A stretch of 40,674 nucleotides of DNA. Source: an uncultured Prevotellaceae bacterium (GTDB lineage Bacteria; Bacteroidota; Bacteroidia; Bacteroidales; Bacteroidaceae). Positions 33,074 to 40,585 of the stretch are shown here, piece by piece. A program made the position numbers and the translations under genes. Under the pieces are notes generated by a model. It searched no databases and was not told where the DNA came from. It saw nothing but the letters and a program-made list of their open reading frames with translations. Location: NCBI GenBank assembly GCA_902799765.1, contig CADCBZ010000009.1, positions 1 through 40,674 on the forward strand, given 5' to 3'. Within the stretch, counting starts at the first letter, position 1; each line of letters opens with the position of its first letter.

Positions 33074-34633
33074 TTATTCCATTGGTCGAATCATTGATTC
33101 TATAAATGCGATTTCGTCATCTGTAAGATTGTACTTCTTGTAGAGTTCCTCATCAGTCCAAGGTTTGCTAAAGTCTTGGAGTGGGACAAATTGGAAGGCA
33201 TCAGGTGGTGTACTCTGTGTCGATGTTTTAGTGGCTACTAAGAATCTCACAAACTTCGTTTTAATATAAGAGCATAGATTAGTTGCTTCCACTTCATACA
33301 TGATTCTGGATGGAGGAATTGCTACCATATATGTATTTGAATTACATGTATCTGGTTCAGATATTTTGGGTTTTCCAATAATAGTATTTCCAAAACCAGG
33401 ATTTCCTGATCTTGGGATTAACACCTTATATGAAGAGATTCTTTCTTTATTTCTTGGAATATTATCTTTACTTATCCAACATTCTCCACCATGAATATAG
33501 ACTTTTACTCCATTTTCCTTCGTCTTTACTTTTGAAATAGGAAAGAACGATCCACCATCTGCAGATTGTATTTCACCTTTAATTCCTTCTGTCCAATTAA
33601 TCTTGGTATGAAAGCCAAAGAACCTCCCTGCATTCAACCAATCAAAAAGGGGCTCTTCTGTTTTGGAGATGACTTTATGGAATATGCTTACTTGTTCTTC
33701 TGTCCGAATGAAAATTTCGGCCCCATGTTCTAACAAAGGTCGGAAAGAATGTTTTACGTTTCCTTGATTATGAGAATATACATCACAATCTCCTTTATAG
33801 TCTTTCTCCCATAAAAAATAACAAACACCACCTTTTATTTCAACACCAGAGAAGCATTCTTTAGAATCAAAATAATCATGAAGGACACGAATCTTTCCAT
33901 CCTCCAACATCCTCAGTCTGAAATCATCAAGACCACGTCCTCCATTTAACCAACGTGATGGAACGATAAAAGCCATATATCGTGGAGATAGTTTTTTTGC
34001 CTGCTCAATAAAAGTGTGATAAATGGGTAATGCACTCGCACCATTTCCGCCATCTCCCAATTGATACGGCGGGTTACCGATAATTACATCGAAAGTCATA
34101 TTATTATATAATGTATTAGGATCTTCTGTGTGAATAAACTCGTATGCGTGGGATTCAAGGTCCTCGCCTCTGTCGTAGACTTCCTGTGAGGCACCACAGT
34201 AGCAGCATTTACCTTGAACCCATGTGTGCTTGATGTCTGTATATCTGATGTTTCCATCGGCATCATCGAAATGCGAGATGCTGTATTTACCGCTGGCATC
34301 CTTTGAGCAGTAGAGACTTCGACGACTCATCATCGAGGTAAGTTTGGTAATGGCTATTCCGTAAAGTTGATAATGCATAATATGGTCGATGCGCTCTTGA
34401 AGGTCAGGAATCACATCGGCTAAACCAACGATCAGTCTCTTAGCTATCTCACGGAGAAAGACACCGCTCTTGGTGCAGGGATCAAGGAACTTAGTGTCAG
34501 GACTGCGGAAGAGTTCCTGTGGCAACAGGTCGAGCACCTGATTGGCCAACTGTGGAGGCGTGAGTACCTCGTCATTGCTCAGGTTAGCCAGACAAGAAAG
34601 GACATCTGGGTTGTAGTTTAAACGATTATTCAT
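33074..34633 (-). CDS. Eco57I/TaqI-like N6-adenine DNA methyltransferase
   Basis: 519 residues. SAM-binding motif I FLDPCTKSGVFLREI (49-63) and catalytic motif IV NPPYQL (187-192), the gamma-type N6-adenine arrangement, with a long C-terminal half serving as target-recognition region. A CCYCG pair at 143-147 lies between the motifs, an unusual insertion. It overlaps the upstream short methylase-like gene by 8 bp and is followed by the helicase gene, so it supplies the modification activity of the operon. Confidence 0.9.
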   Translation of the reverse strand: MNNRLNYNPDVLSCLANLSNDEVLTPPQLANQVLDLLPQELFRSPDTKFLDPCTKSGVFLREIAKRLIVGLADVIPDLQERIDHIMHYQLYGIAITKLTSMMSRRSLYCSKDASGKYSISHFDDADGNIRYTDIKHTWVQGKCCYCGASQEVYDRGEDLESHAYEFIHTEDPNTLYNNMTFDVIIGNPPYQLGDGGNGASALPIYHTFIEQAKKLSPRYMAFIVPSRWLNGGRGLDDFRLRMLEDGKIRVLHDYFDSKECFSGVEIKGGVCYFLWEKDYKGDCDVYSHNQGNVKHSFRPLLEHGAEIFIRTEEQVSIFHKVISKTEEPLFDWLNAGRFFGFHTKINWTEGIKGEIQSADGGSFFPISKVKTKENGVKVYIHGGECWISKDNIPRNKERISSYKVLIPRSGNPGFGNTIIGKPKISEPDTCNSNTYMVAIPPSRIMYEVEATNLCSYIKTKFVRFLVATKTSTQSTPPDAFQFVPLQDFSKPWTDEELYKKYNLTDDEIAFIESMIRPME

Positions 34634-35312
34634 AATCAGGCAGTTTTAGGTAGTCAGTCAATGGATATTCCCGTTTAGGCAGGTGAACAAAGGTTGGCTC
34701 TCCAGTATCAGCAAAGAGTAACCCTTCTTCATTAGCCTTGGGTTTGTCGTATTCCACGTTTCGTAAGAGTTCCGCAAGTTCAAAGTCACGACGCTTTACC
34801 TTTCCGCCAATGCCAATGAAGGTCCATTCACAAAATGTAATGGGCTGTCCGTCGGCCTGTATCATGGTAAGCGCATCGCCACAAAGAATGTTTTTACGAA
34901 GTAGATACCTGATACACCTCTTCAGATTGGGTGAAGCATCTGTATTCTGGTGTTGACGATAGGTTTCAAGATATTGATCCATCAGGCGGTTCTGGCAGGT
35001 CTCTACATTGTCTGGCAATAGCTCGACACCATACATTGAGCTGACGGCTACAGCCGAAGCCAAGTCGTACTCATAGCGGTTATGGGCATGTTGCCTATAT
35101 ACTGCCTCCATCTTCCTGTTCAGTATTTCTACAAGGAAGTTGCCATTGCCACAAGCAGGTTCCAGGAATCGGGAATCAATACGCTCCGTTTCCTCCTTCA
35201 CCATATCAAGCATTGCGTTGACTTCTCGTTTGGCGGTATATACCTCGCCATGATCAGCCACGCGCTGCTTCGATACTACCTGCCTTTCTTTTTTATCGTC
35301 CGTTACTGTCAT
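34626..35312 (-). CDS. Short methylase-like protein lacking the catalytic motif
   Basis: 228 residues from MTVTDDKKERQVVSKQRVAD. It has a good SAM-binding motif I (FLEPACGNGNFLVEIL, 49-64), preceded by the GEVYTAKREVNAML box seen in N6-adenine methylases, but no NPPY motif; the region where it would be expected reads ITFCEWTFIG. The frame continues upstream to 35426, but that part is the structured leader. The next gene overlaps by 8 bp. It may be a regulatory subunit or half of a split enzyme that pairs with the full methylase. Confidence 0.78.
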   Translation of the reverse strand: MTVTDDKKERQVVSKQRVADHGEVYTAKREVNAMLDMVKEETERIDSRFLEPACGNGNFLVEILNRKMEAVYRQHAHNRYEYDLASAVAVSSMYGVELLPDNVETCQNRLMDQYLETYRQHQNTDASPNLKRCIRYLLRKNILCGDALTMIQADGQPITFCEWTFIGIGGKVKRRDFELAELLRNVEYDKPKANEEGLLFADTGEPTFVHLPKREYPLTDYLKLPDYE

Positions 35313-35313
35313 T

Positions 35314-35490
35314 TGGTCGGATTTAGCATGAAACGATACAAAAGTGCAGATACAAAGAAAGTGTACCACGTTCCTTAGTACACTCTCTGCTGGTATCCGA
35401 CCAAAGACCCGTAACGAAGCATACATGGAACGGGCACACCTTATACAAGGTGTATCCCGATTCCACAGGGCTCGTTACTTTTCTGGTCGG
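35314..35490 (-). promoter_or_regulatory. Structured, possibly switching leader of the restriction operon
   Basis: On the minus-strand RNA, CCGACCA (35490-35484) pairs with TGGTCGG (35403-35397) to close a 94-nt structure, with inner arms GTAACGA/TCGTTAC and GGAA-CGGG-ACACCTT / AAGGTGT-CCCG-TTCC around loop GTAT. A second CCGACCA (35320-35314) ends one base before the start codon and could take the same TGGTCGG partner, hiding the start. Another hairpin (GTGTAC/GTACAC, 35383-35361) lies between. Confidence 0.6.
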
Positions 35491-35575
35491 AATTTGCAGA
35501 GGCCACTATAGAATATAGATACAACGATCTATTTACCCACAAAAGTCACACCGGTATGTTGCCAGTGATCGTTTG

Positions 35576-35607
35576 CAAAGGTAAGCTAATTCCGCGAAAA
35601 AACCAAA
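35576..35607 (-). promoter_or_regulatory. Promoter of the restriction operon
   Basis: Minus strand TTTG (35607-35604), 20 bp, TACCTTTG (35583-35576), giving a leader of about 255 nt. Confidence 0.75.
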
Positions 35608-35685
35608 GAAAAATGCTGTTTTCTTTCTAAAAGTCCTAAATGTTGACTGAATATTTATATAACAGGTGAATTTTTCTCTGAAAAA

Positions 35686-35717
35686 TTTGCATAATTCAGA
35701 TTTTTCAACTATTTTTG
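35686..35717 (+). promoter_or_regulatory. Promoter of micro-ORF 2
   Basis: TTTG (35686-35689), 20 bp, TATTTTTG (35710-35717), only 8 bp before the ATG, so the mRNA would be nearly leaderless. Confidence 0.7.
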
Positions 35718-35725
35718 TACCCCAA

Positions 35726-35851
35726 ATGAAAAGAGAACTAAGAATCTATAAAGACTACAGCCATCCTGGCTCGTGTTGTTGGGCTGCATTCATTCGAATG
35801 GGTGCCTTACGCGAAAATTCCCCTAATCATTTAGGGCTGCACTGCAATTAG
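35726..35851 (+). CDS. CWAAF-type micro-protein 2 (41 residues)
   Basis: Starts MKRELRIYKDYSHPGS, contains CCWAAFIRMGALRENSPN and ends HLGLHCN. It shares the CWAAFxxMGALxENSP core with the micro-ORF at 26960-27040. Its last codons overlap two small hairpins (CCCTAA-TCAT-TTAGGG and CACTGC-AATTA-GCAGTG). Near-leaderless start. The next gene begins 151 bp downstream with no promoter of its own. The two micro-ORFs bracket the island in the same orientation. Confidence 0.5.
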   Translation: MKRELRIYKDYSHPGSCCWAAFIRMGALRENSPNHLGLHCN

Positions 35852-35872
35852 CAGTGTAAGCTCACTTAGTCA

Positions 35873-35913
35873 CACAATCTCATAGACACACCATGGGTGG
35901 TCTTAAGATTGTG
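35873..35913 (+). other. Nested hairpin between micro-ORF 2 and the next gene
   Basis: CACAATCT (35873-35880) pairs with AGATTGTG (35906-35913), with an inner CACC-ATG-GGTG (35889-35899). The rest of 35852-36002 shows nothing further. Confidence 0.55.
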
Positions 35914-36002
35914 AGAAAGCATTTCCATATCATCTCTTTTGGGAATGCGAACGGCCACCCCCAGCCAATTTTTAAAAAAGATTATTTATTCAAAAATATA
36001 GT

Positions 36003-36359
36003 ATGTTTATGATAAAGAATATGGTATTGACTGCCGACACACCGCTGTCGGACTTGTTTCGTCGCACGTTTCATGAGGAACTGCGACAAGTGATTAACGC
36101 CTGGCGTCCGTTCTTGATCAACGACGACAAGACAAAGGATGCCTTAGAGCTCTGTCGATTTGATTTCGACAAGAAGCACCTTACAGCCAAACGGGTCTAT
36201 TGGGACTTGGTGGCTTTGGTAGAGCATGGTGCCTTACGACCATCATTGCAGATGCTGGCCGACTACCTGTTTTTGCACTCCAACCTGAGCAGAACAGCAT
36301 CGACACTCTATCAACTGTTGGCGCTTGCTCGTAGAGAATGGGAACAACTGGAAAAGTAG
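36003..36359 (+). CDS. Unknown 118-residue helical protein
   Basis: Starts MFMIKNMVLTADTPLSDLFR; later in-frame ATGs at M3 and M7 are possible. The protein is mostly helical (RRTFHEELRQVINAWRPF, KRVYWDLVALVEHG, YLFLHSNLSRTASTLYQLL), cytosolic and without catalytic motifs, like small accessory proteins of Bacteroidales phages or mobile elements. It opens the phage-type block and is probably transcribed from the micro-ORF 2 promoter. Confidence 0.65.
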   Translation: MFMIKNMVLTADTPLSDLFRRTFHEELRQVINAWRPFLINDDKTKDALELCRFDFDKKHLTAKRVYWDLVALVEHGALRPSLQMLADYLFLHSNLSRTASTLYQLLALARREWEQLEK

Positions 36360-36392
36360 GTAAAATGTTTTTAGGTTTTCGGTCTGGTTTTT

Positions 36393-36424
36393 CTTGCAAA
36401 TGCTTTGTTTTTGTTGTACCTTTG
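36393..36424 (+). promoter_or_regulatory. Promoter of the phage-type block
   Basis: CTTG (36393-36396), 20 bp, TACCTTTG (36417-36424), 176 bp before the peptidase start. Confidence 0.75.
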
Positions 36425-36507
36425 CAGTGGCAAATTTAAAAGCCACAACCATTAAATTAAAAATTTAAAAGTATGAACGAATCAGAGCATTTCAGATTAT
36501 TACCGAG

Positions 36508-36556
36508 GGGCGCCACCATTCTGAGTGGCGCCCTGACATGGTTGGCAGCCTCTGCC
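36508..36556 (+). other. Two tandem hairpins in the leader of the peptidase gene
   Basis: GGGCGCCAC (36508-36516) pairs perfectly with GTGGCGCCC (36525-36533), loop of 8; then GGCAG-CCT-CTGCC (36544-36556). No T-run follows, so they are not terminators. Confidence 0.7.
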
Positions 36557-36599
36557 ACCTTAACTTCAAACAATAATCAATCAATTTTCACTACAAAGT

Positions 36600-37097
36600 A
36601 TGCAACCACTATTCGATTCCAACATGCTCCTGTCGGAGCACTTCAAGCTCAGCGAGATGCTTGCTTCGGAGACCGCCGAGCAGCATCACATCCCCAACAC
36701 GCCACTGAAGCGCCACATCACGGCGCTGCAGAACCTTGCCGTGCGCTGTCTCGAACCCACGCGTCAGCACTTCGGCCTGCCCATCCAGATCACTTCCGGC
36801 TACCGTTGCCCCAAGCTCAACGGCGCCGTGAAAGGCGCAAGCAATTCCCAGCATATGGAGGGCGAAGCCGCCGACATCACCATCCCCCGTAGGCACTGGC
36901 CTTTCTGTTACACCAGCAGCGAGCAGATCGCCCGTCTGCTCTTTATGTGGATGAAAGACAATGTCGATTTAGACCAACTGATCCTGGAGCACAGCGGCCC
37001 CGCATGGTGGGTACACGTCAGCTGCCGCATCAACTACCGCCGCAACCGCCACGATAAGCTCAAAATCGAAAACGGTAAAACCACCATTCTTGAATAA
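36600..37097 (+). CDS. M15-type D-Ala-D-Ala peptidase (Peptidase_M15_3), phage-type
   Basis: 165 residues. SEHFKLSEMLASETAEQH at the start, TSGYRC (65-70), the zinc motif SQHMEGEAAD with H85 and D92, and WWVHVS with H139 complete the M15 metal site. Cuts peptidoglycan cross-links. Stand-alone copies in Bacteroidales mobile blocks are common, and there is no signal peptide, so it would need holin-like help or lysis to reach the wall. M9 is an alternative start. The downstream gene starts 10 bp after its stop. Confidence 0.85.
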   Translation: MQPLFDSNMLLSEHFKLSEMLASETAEQHHIPNTPLKRHITALQNLAVRCLEPTRQHFGLPIQITSGYRCPKLNGAVKGASNSQHMEGEAADITIPRRHWPFCYTSSEQIARLLFMWMKDNVDLDQLILEHSGPAWWVHVSCRINYRRNRHDKLKIENGKTTILE

Positions 37098-37107
37098 GAA
37101 GAAAACA

Positions 37108-37812
37108 ATGCCAGCTAGTGTAAAATTTGACTTGTGGTATTTCAATACCCCTGAGATGGATGCCCTGATAGAACATGAGGGTGCCATTGCCGCACAAGGA
37201 GCAATGCTACAGTTGTTCCGCTATCTACGATTGTGTCATAATGCCATCGGTAATCGTCGCTCACTCTCAAAGATTGCGCGTGATTCGAACTGCAGTGAAG
37301 AGTGGCTTTGGCATATTGTGACCAGTTACGGACTCTTCATCGTTGAGGATGATGAGAGCTTCTTCAGTCCCTATCTGTCAGGTCTGTTGCATGCTACTTC
37401 CAAAAGCTCGTCCTCACGTATGGGCAAGCATGCGCGAAAACGCGCACACGCGCCTTATAATGAAGATAATCATCATAAAGAAACTAATGATGATAAAAAA
37501 GAAAATAAAGAAAAAGGCGGGAAGGTCTCCGATATGATCGGACCTTCCGCCTACGAGATGGTTGACCGCGCGGGCCTGCGCCACGGGCATCGGGGCGAAT
37601 TGGTGCCCTGGTGGGCTTCACCTCAGACCGACATCCGTTGCGTGTGGAGTCTTTGCGGGAACTGCTGGACCACCCCAGATAGCATCGACCCGAAAGCAGA
37701 ACGACAACAAAGGCAGCAGATGAGCGACCAGGACTTCATGATGAAGACCGCCTGGGAGATACTTGGTGAAGACGAACAATGCAGCATACAGGATCATGGC
37801 AGACGGATATAA
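37108..37812 (+). CDS. Lin1244/DUF4373-like replication-associated protein
   Basis: 234 residues from ATG 37108; an upstream TTG at 37090 is less likely. The N-terminal 100 residues (FDLWYFNTPEMDALIEHEGA, GNRRSLSKIARDSNCSEEW) resemble the Lin1244/Lin1753 domain found at the start of phage replication proteins. A Lys/Asn/Asp-rich linker (about 115-140) follows, then a domain with WWASPQTDIRCVWSLCGNCW. It precedes and overlaps the primase-helicase by 17 bp, which suggests loading or initiation. Confidence 0.7.
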   Translation: MPASVKFDLWYFNTPEMDALIEHEGAIAAQGAMLQLFRYLRLCHNAIGNRRSLSKIARDSNCSEEWLWHIVTSYGLFIVEDDESFFSPYLSGLLHATSKSSSSRMGKHARKRAHAPYNEDNHHKETNDDKKENKEKGGKVSDMIGPSAYEMVDRAGLRHGHRGELVPWWASPQTDIRCVWSLCGNCWTTPDSIDPKAERQQRQQMSDQDFMMKTAWEILGEDEQCSIQDHGRRI

Positions 37813-39742
37813 TTTCATTCCCCAGAAGAAATGGGAGCAGACACCTACGGGCTATTACATCGTGCCCATAGACCAACTGGACATCAAGCGTACGAGAACC
37901 GACAAGGACGGTACCGCCACCATCGTGCGCTGCACCTGTCCTGACTGCTCTGACTCGCGCAAGCGGTCTCACCGCGACCAGGCATGCGTCAGGCTCGACA
38001 TGAACACGGGTCTGGGCAAATGCTACAACTGCGGGTTCCACTTCATCATCAGCACGAAGGTGAAAGCCCTCAGCAAGCACCAGCCGGTGAAGAAGGAGAA
38101 CTGGAAGCAGCCGCGCACCGACCACCTGAAGCCGCTTGATGCGGTGGCCATCGACTACCTGATGAAGCGTGGCATCCAGCCGCAGACGGCGAAGAAGGCG
38201 GGTGTCTGTTCGGCACGTCACATCGTCGGAGGTATGGAGCGCGACTGCCTGGCCTTTACCTTCCGCGAGGGGACGAAGATAGTGAACATCCAGTATAAGA
38301 CCACCAGTAAGCAGTTCGCCATGGAGAACGACTGCGAGATCATCCCCTGGAATGTGGATGCGTGCATCGGACAGGAGAGCATCATCATCACCGAGGGTAT
38401 GATGGACGCACTGGCACTGATGGAACTGGGCTACGACAACGTGATCTCGGTGAGCAACGGGGCAGACACTGAACTGCGCACCTTCAACCGCTTCCGCTAC
38501 TCCCACTTCGACAACCTGAAGACCATCTATCTGGCGGGCGACATGGACGAGGCTGGCGAACAGCTGCGCACGAAACTGGCGGAGTACTTCGGCGAGGCCC
38601 GCTGCCGCACCGTGGAGTGGCGCATCGAACAGGAAGACGGCGAATCGTTCGCCGAAAAGGATGCCAACGACATGCTGACGGCGCACGGTGCCGACGCGGT
38701 GATGCAATGCATCAACCACGCACAGCCCTGTCCGATCACAGGTGTGGAGACGGTGGCCAACTATCGTGAGAAACTGTTCGACATCTGGCAGAACGGCATC
38801 CAGCCAGGCAAGAAAGTCGGGTGGGGCGAGTTCGATGACCTCGTGCAGTTCGAGCCTGGCCGTTCGACAATCATCGTAGGAGAACCCAACACGGGTAAAT
38901 CGACTTTTGCCGACGACCTGGTCCTGAACCTTGCCCTGCTGCACAATTGGAAGGCTGCCATCTATTCACCGGAGATGTTCCCACCCGAACGGCACATCGC
39001 CCGACTGGCAACCACCATCGCCGGACGGCAGTTCCGCAAGGAGAAGGTCACCACCCAGCGGGGCGTGGATTATCGGCAGACGGCCATCCCGCAGCCCATG
39101 GCAGAGCGCATCGTGGACTGGCTGGAGGAGAACATCTTCTTCGTGACCGAGGAAAAGGGACGCACCATCCATAAGCTGCTGCACCGGGCCGAACAGCTGC
39201 AACAACGCTACGGCATCCAACAGCTGCTGCTCGATCCCTTTAACTACATCCAATTGCCTGACGGAGCGAAGAGCGACACCATGAAGATCGGTGACGTGCT
39301 GGCAGAGATAGAGCTCTTTGCCCATCGCACAGGACTGTTCGTGATCGTGGTGGTGCATCCCTCGAAACCGCAGAAGGGTGAGCAGATCGAGTCGCTCTAC
39401 AATGCCTCGGGATCGGCTGAGTTCCGTAACCGTGCCGACTACGGCCTGGTGCTCGTGAACGACGATAATGCCAACCGTTCACAAGGCTCGCCATCGCAGC
39501 TGCATCTGCTGAAGGTGATCGTTGACAAGGTGCGTGATGACGCCATGGGCCACAAGGGTATCTGCCATCTCTCGTTTGATGCGGAGAACTACCGTCACGG
39601 AGCCGTTCGGACTGAACACTTGACCGACCAGCTGAACCAGTACCGTGTGCTGCCCGTCAGCTCTCACTGTTGGCTTGACCGCTCCGAACAGCAGCAGCTC
39701 GCCTTCGAGGCGCCCAATCCCGAGGATGATATGCCATTTTAA
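37796..39742 (+). CDS. Bifunctional Toprim primase-DnaB-like helicase
   Basis: 648 residues from ATG 37796; an upstream TTG at 37763 is unlikely. Zinc ribbon with C48, C51, C76 and C79 (CPDC, CYNC), then Toprim with ITEGMMDALALMELG (E200) and AGDMDEAG (D249/D251), then a RecA-type helicase with Walker A VGEPNTGKST (361-370), LLLDPFNYIQLPDG as Walker B region and an HPSKPQKGEQIESLYNASGS segment. This is the T7 gp4-like order of phage or plasmid replication proteins. G+C-rich codons contrast with the AT-rich island to the left. Confidence 0.9.
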   Translation: MADGYNFIPQKKWEQTPTGYYIVPIDQLDIKRTRTDKDGTATIVRCTCPDCSDSRKRSHRDQACVRLDMNTGLGKCYNCGFHFIISTKVKALSKHQPVKKENWKQPRTDHLKPLDAVAIDYLMKRGIQPQTAKKAGVCSARHIVGGMERDCLAFTFREGTKIVNIQYKTTSKQFAMENDCEIIPWNVDACIGQESIIITEGMMDALALMELGYDNVISVSNGADTELRTFNRFRYSHFDNLKTIYLAGDMDEAGEQLRTKLAEYFGEARCRTVEWRIEQEDGESFAEKDANDMLTAHGADAVMQCINHAQPCPITGVETVANYREKLFDIWQNGIQPGKKVGWGEFDDLVQFEPGRSTIIVGEPNTGKSTFADDLVLNLALLHNWKAAIYSPEMFPPERHIARLATTIAGRQFRKEKVTTQRGVDYRQTAIPQPMAERIVDWLEENIFFVTEEKGRTIHKLLHRAEQLQQRYGIQQLLLDPFNYIQLPDGAKSDTMKIGDVLAEIELFAHRTGLFVIVVVHPSKPQKGEQIESLYNASGSAEFRNRADYGLVLVNDDNANRSQGSPSQLHLLKVIVDKVRDDAMGHKGICHLSFDAENYRHGAVRTEHLTDQLNQYRVLPVSSHCWLDRSEQQQLAFEAPNPEDDMPF

Positions 39743-39774
39743 TAATTGTTATTGTGTTACTCTGTCTTATAAAG

Positions 39775-40410
39775 ATGAATACTATGTCTGAACTGATGCA
39801 ATGTACGCGGTGCGGGCAGTATCTGCCCCGTTCGAAATTAGAACGCATGAAGACGGGCACGTACCGTCGCGTGTGCAACCACTGCAAGTGGCTCTACTAC
39901 GTGAAGCCCTCCCGCGACCGCCGCATCCTCGTAACGAATCGCCCTGCGAAAAGTTACTTTTTACAAAGGTATTCTTTTTCTTTCGTCACCGAAAAATTAT
40001 CTTCATTTCTTTCATCACTGAAAGAAACGAAGCAAAGAAAGGTGCAAAAACGTCCTGAGCTCAGAGGCCGAAACCCTATTTTTTCAAATCACTCAATGAA
40101 CTCGCTTCGCTCAAACAGCATTTCGTGTTTCGTTGCTCAGATTGCTTTCGCAATCAGAGACTCAATAACGATTCAAAAAAATAGAATTTCTCTGAAGACC
40201 TCTTCGTGCGGAATGTTTTTGATGTTGGCTGCGCATTGGCTATTCGCCTCGCAATATTGTGTCGTTAGACCCTTAATACAAAAACATTCCGCACGAAGAG
40301 GCATTTATAGGATGTACTATTATCGGAATCTTCTTCGATTCTTGTGTCGCGTAGCGAGACAAGCAAATCGACATGAGAAGCTGTCTGAGCGTAGCGAGTT
40401 CTTCGAATGA
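39775..40410 (+). CDS. Four-Cys zinc protein, 3' end overrun by a palindromic element
   Basis: The first about 60 residues look like a real gene: MNTMSELMQCTRCGQYLPRS, then VCNHCKWLYY, giving C10, C13, C34 and C37. After about residue 62 the codons become low-complexity and the frame runs into the inverted repeats at 40001-40505, so the 212-residue length is probably not the ancestral one. GTG at 39754 is a less likely start. The start follows the primase-helicase by 32 bp; a role in replication or transcription of the element is inferred from position. Confidence 0.55.
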   Translation: MNTMSELMQCTRCGQYLPRSKLERMKTGTYRRVCNHCKWLYYVKPSRDRRILVTNRPAKSYFLQRYSFSFVTEKLSSFLSSLKETKQRKVQKRPELRGRNPIFSNHSMNSLRSNSISCFVAQIAFAIRDSITIQKNRISLKTSSCGMFLMLAAHWLFASQYCVVRPLIQKHSARRGIYRMYYYRNLLRFLCRVARQANRHEKLSERSEFFE

Positions 40411-40505
40411 TTACGATAATCGGACAGCCGGCCTCTGAGCTCAGGACGTTTTTGCACTCTTTCTTTTGTTTCGGTTTTCTTTCTGGTGACAGAAAGAAAA
40501 TGAAA
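40001..40505. repeat. Nested long inverted repeat (about 0.5 kb imperfect palindrome)
   Basis: Outer arms 40042-40070 / 40429-40457, 29 bp perfect (core CGTCCTGAGCTCAGAGG), extended imperfectly to about 40001 and 40505. Middle arms 40098-40119 / 40380-40401, 20 of 22 matches (core CTCGCTTCGCTCA). Inner arms 40199-40221 / 40279-40301, 23 bp perfect (core TCTTCGTGCGGAATG). All share nearly one centre near 40250. Confidence 0.9.
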
Positions 40506-40547
40506 GCATGATAGCATCATTTTGGCTAACTTCAAAAGAACGATTTT

Positions 40548-40579
40548 CTTGTAAATGCCTTGCAAATTTAGTATCTTTG
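40548..40579 (+). promoter_or_regulatory. Promoter reading out of the window
   Basis: CTTG (40548-40551), 20 bp, TATCTTTG (40572-40579). Confidence 0.7.
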
Positions 40580-40585
40580 CAGTGT

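Noticed and set aside
35313-35426. 38-residue N-terminal extension of the short methylase-like protein
   Set aside because: It covers the structured leader; the family-like sequence begins at MTVTDDKKE.
36473-36892. 139-residue ORF overlapping the M15 peptidase
   Set aside because: Its second half is an out-of-frame reading of the peptidase; only the promoter-proximal part is free, and there it spans RNA hairpins.
37736-38944. 402-residue minus-strand ORF opposite the primase-helicase
   Set aside because: Shadow of a G+C-rich gene with clear zinc, Toprim and Walker motifs; the antisense product is low in structure signals.
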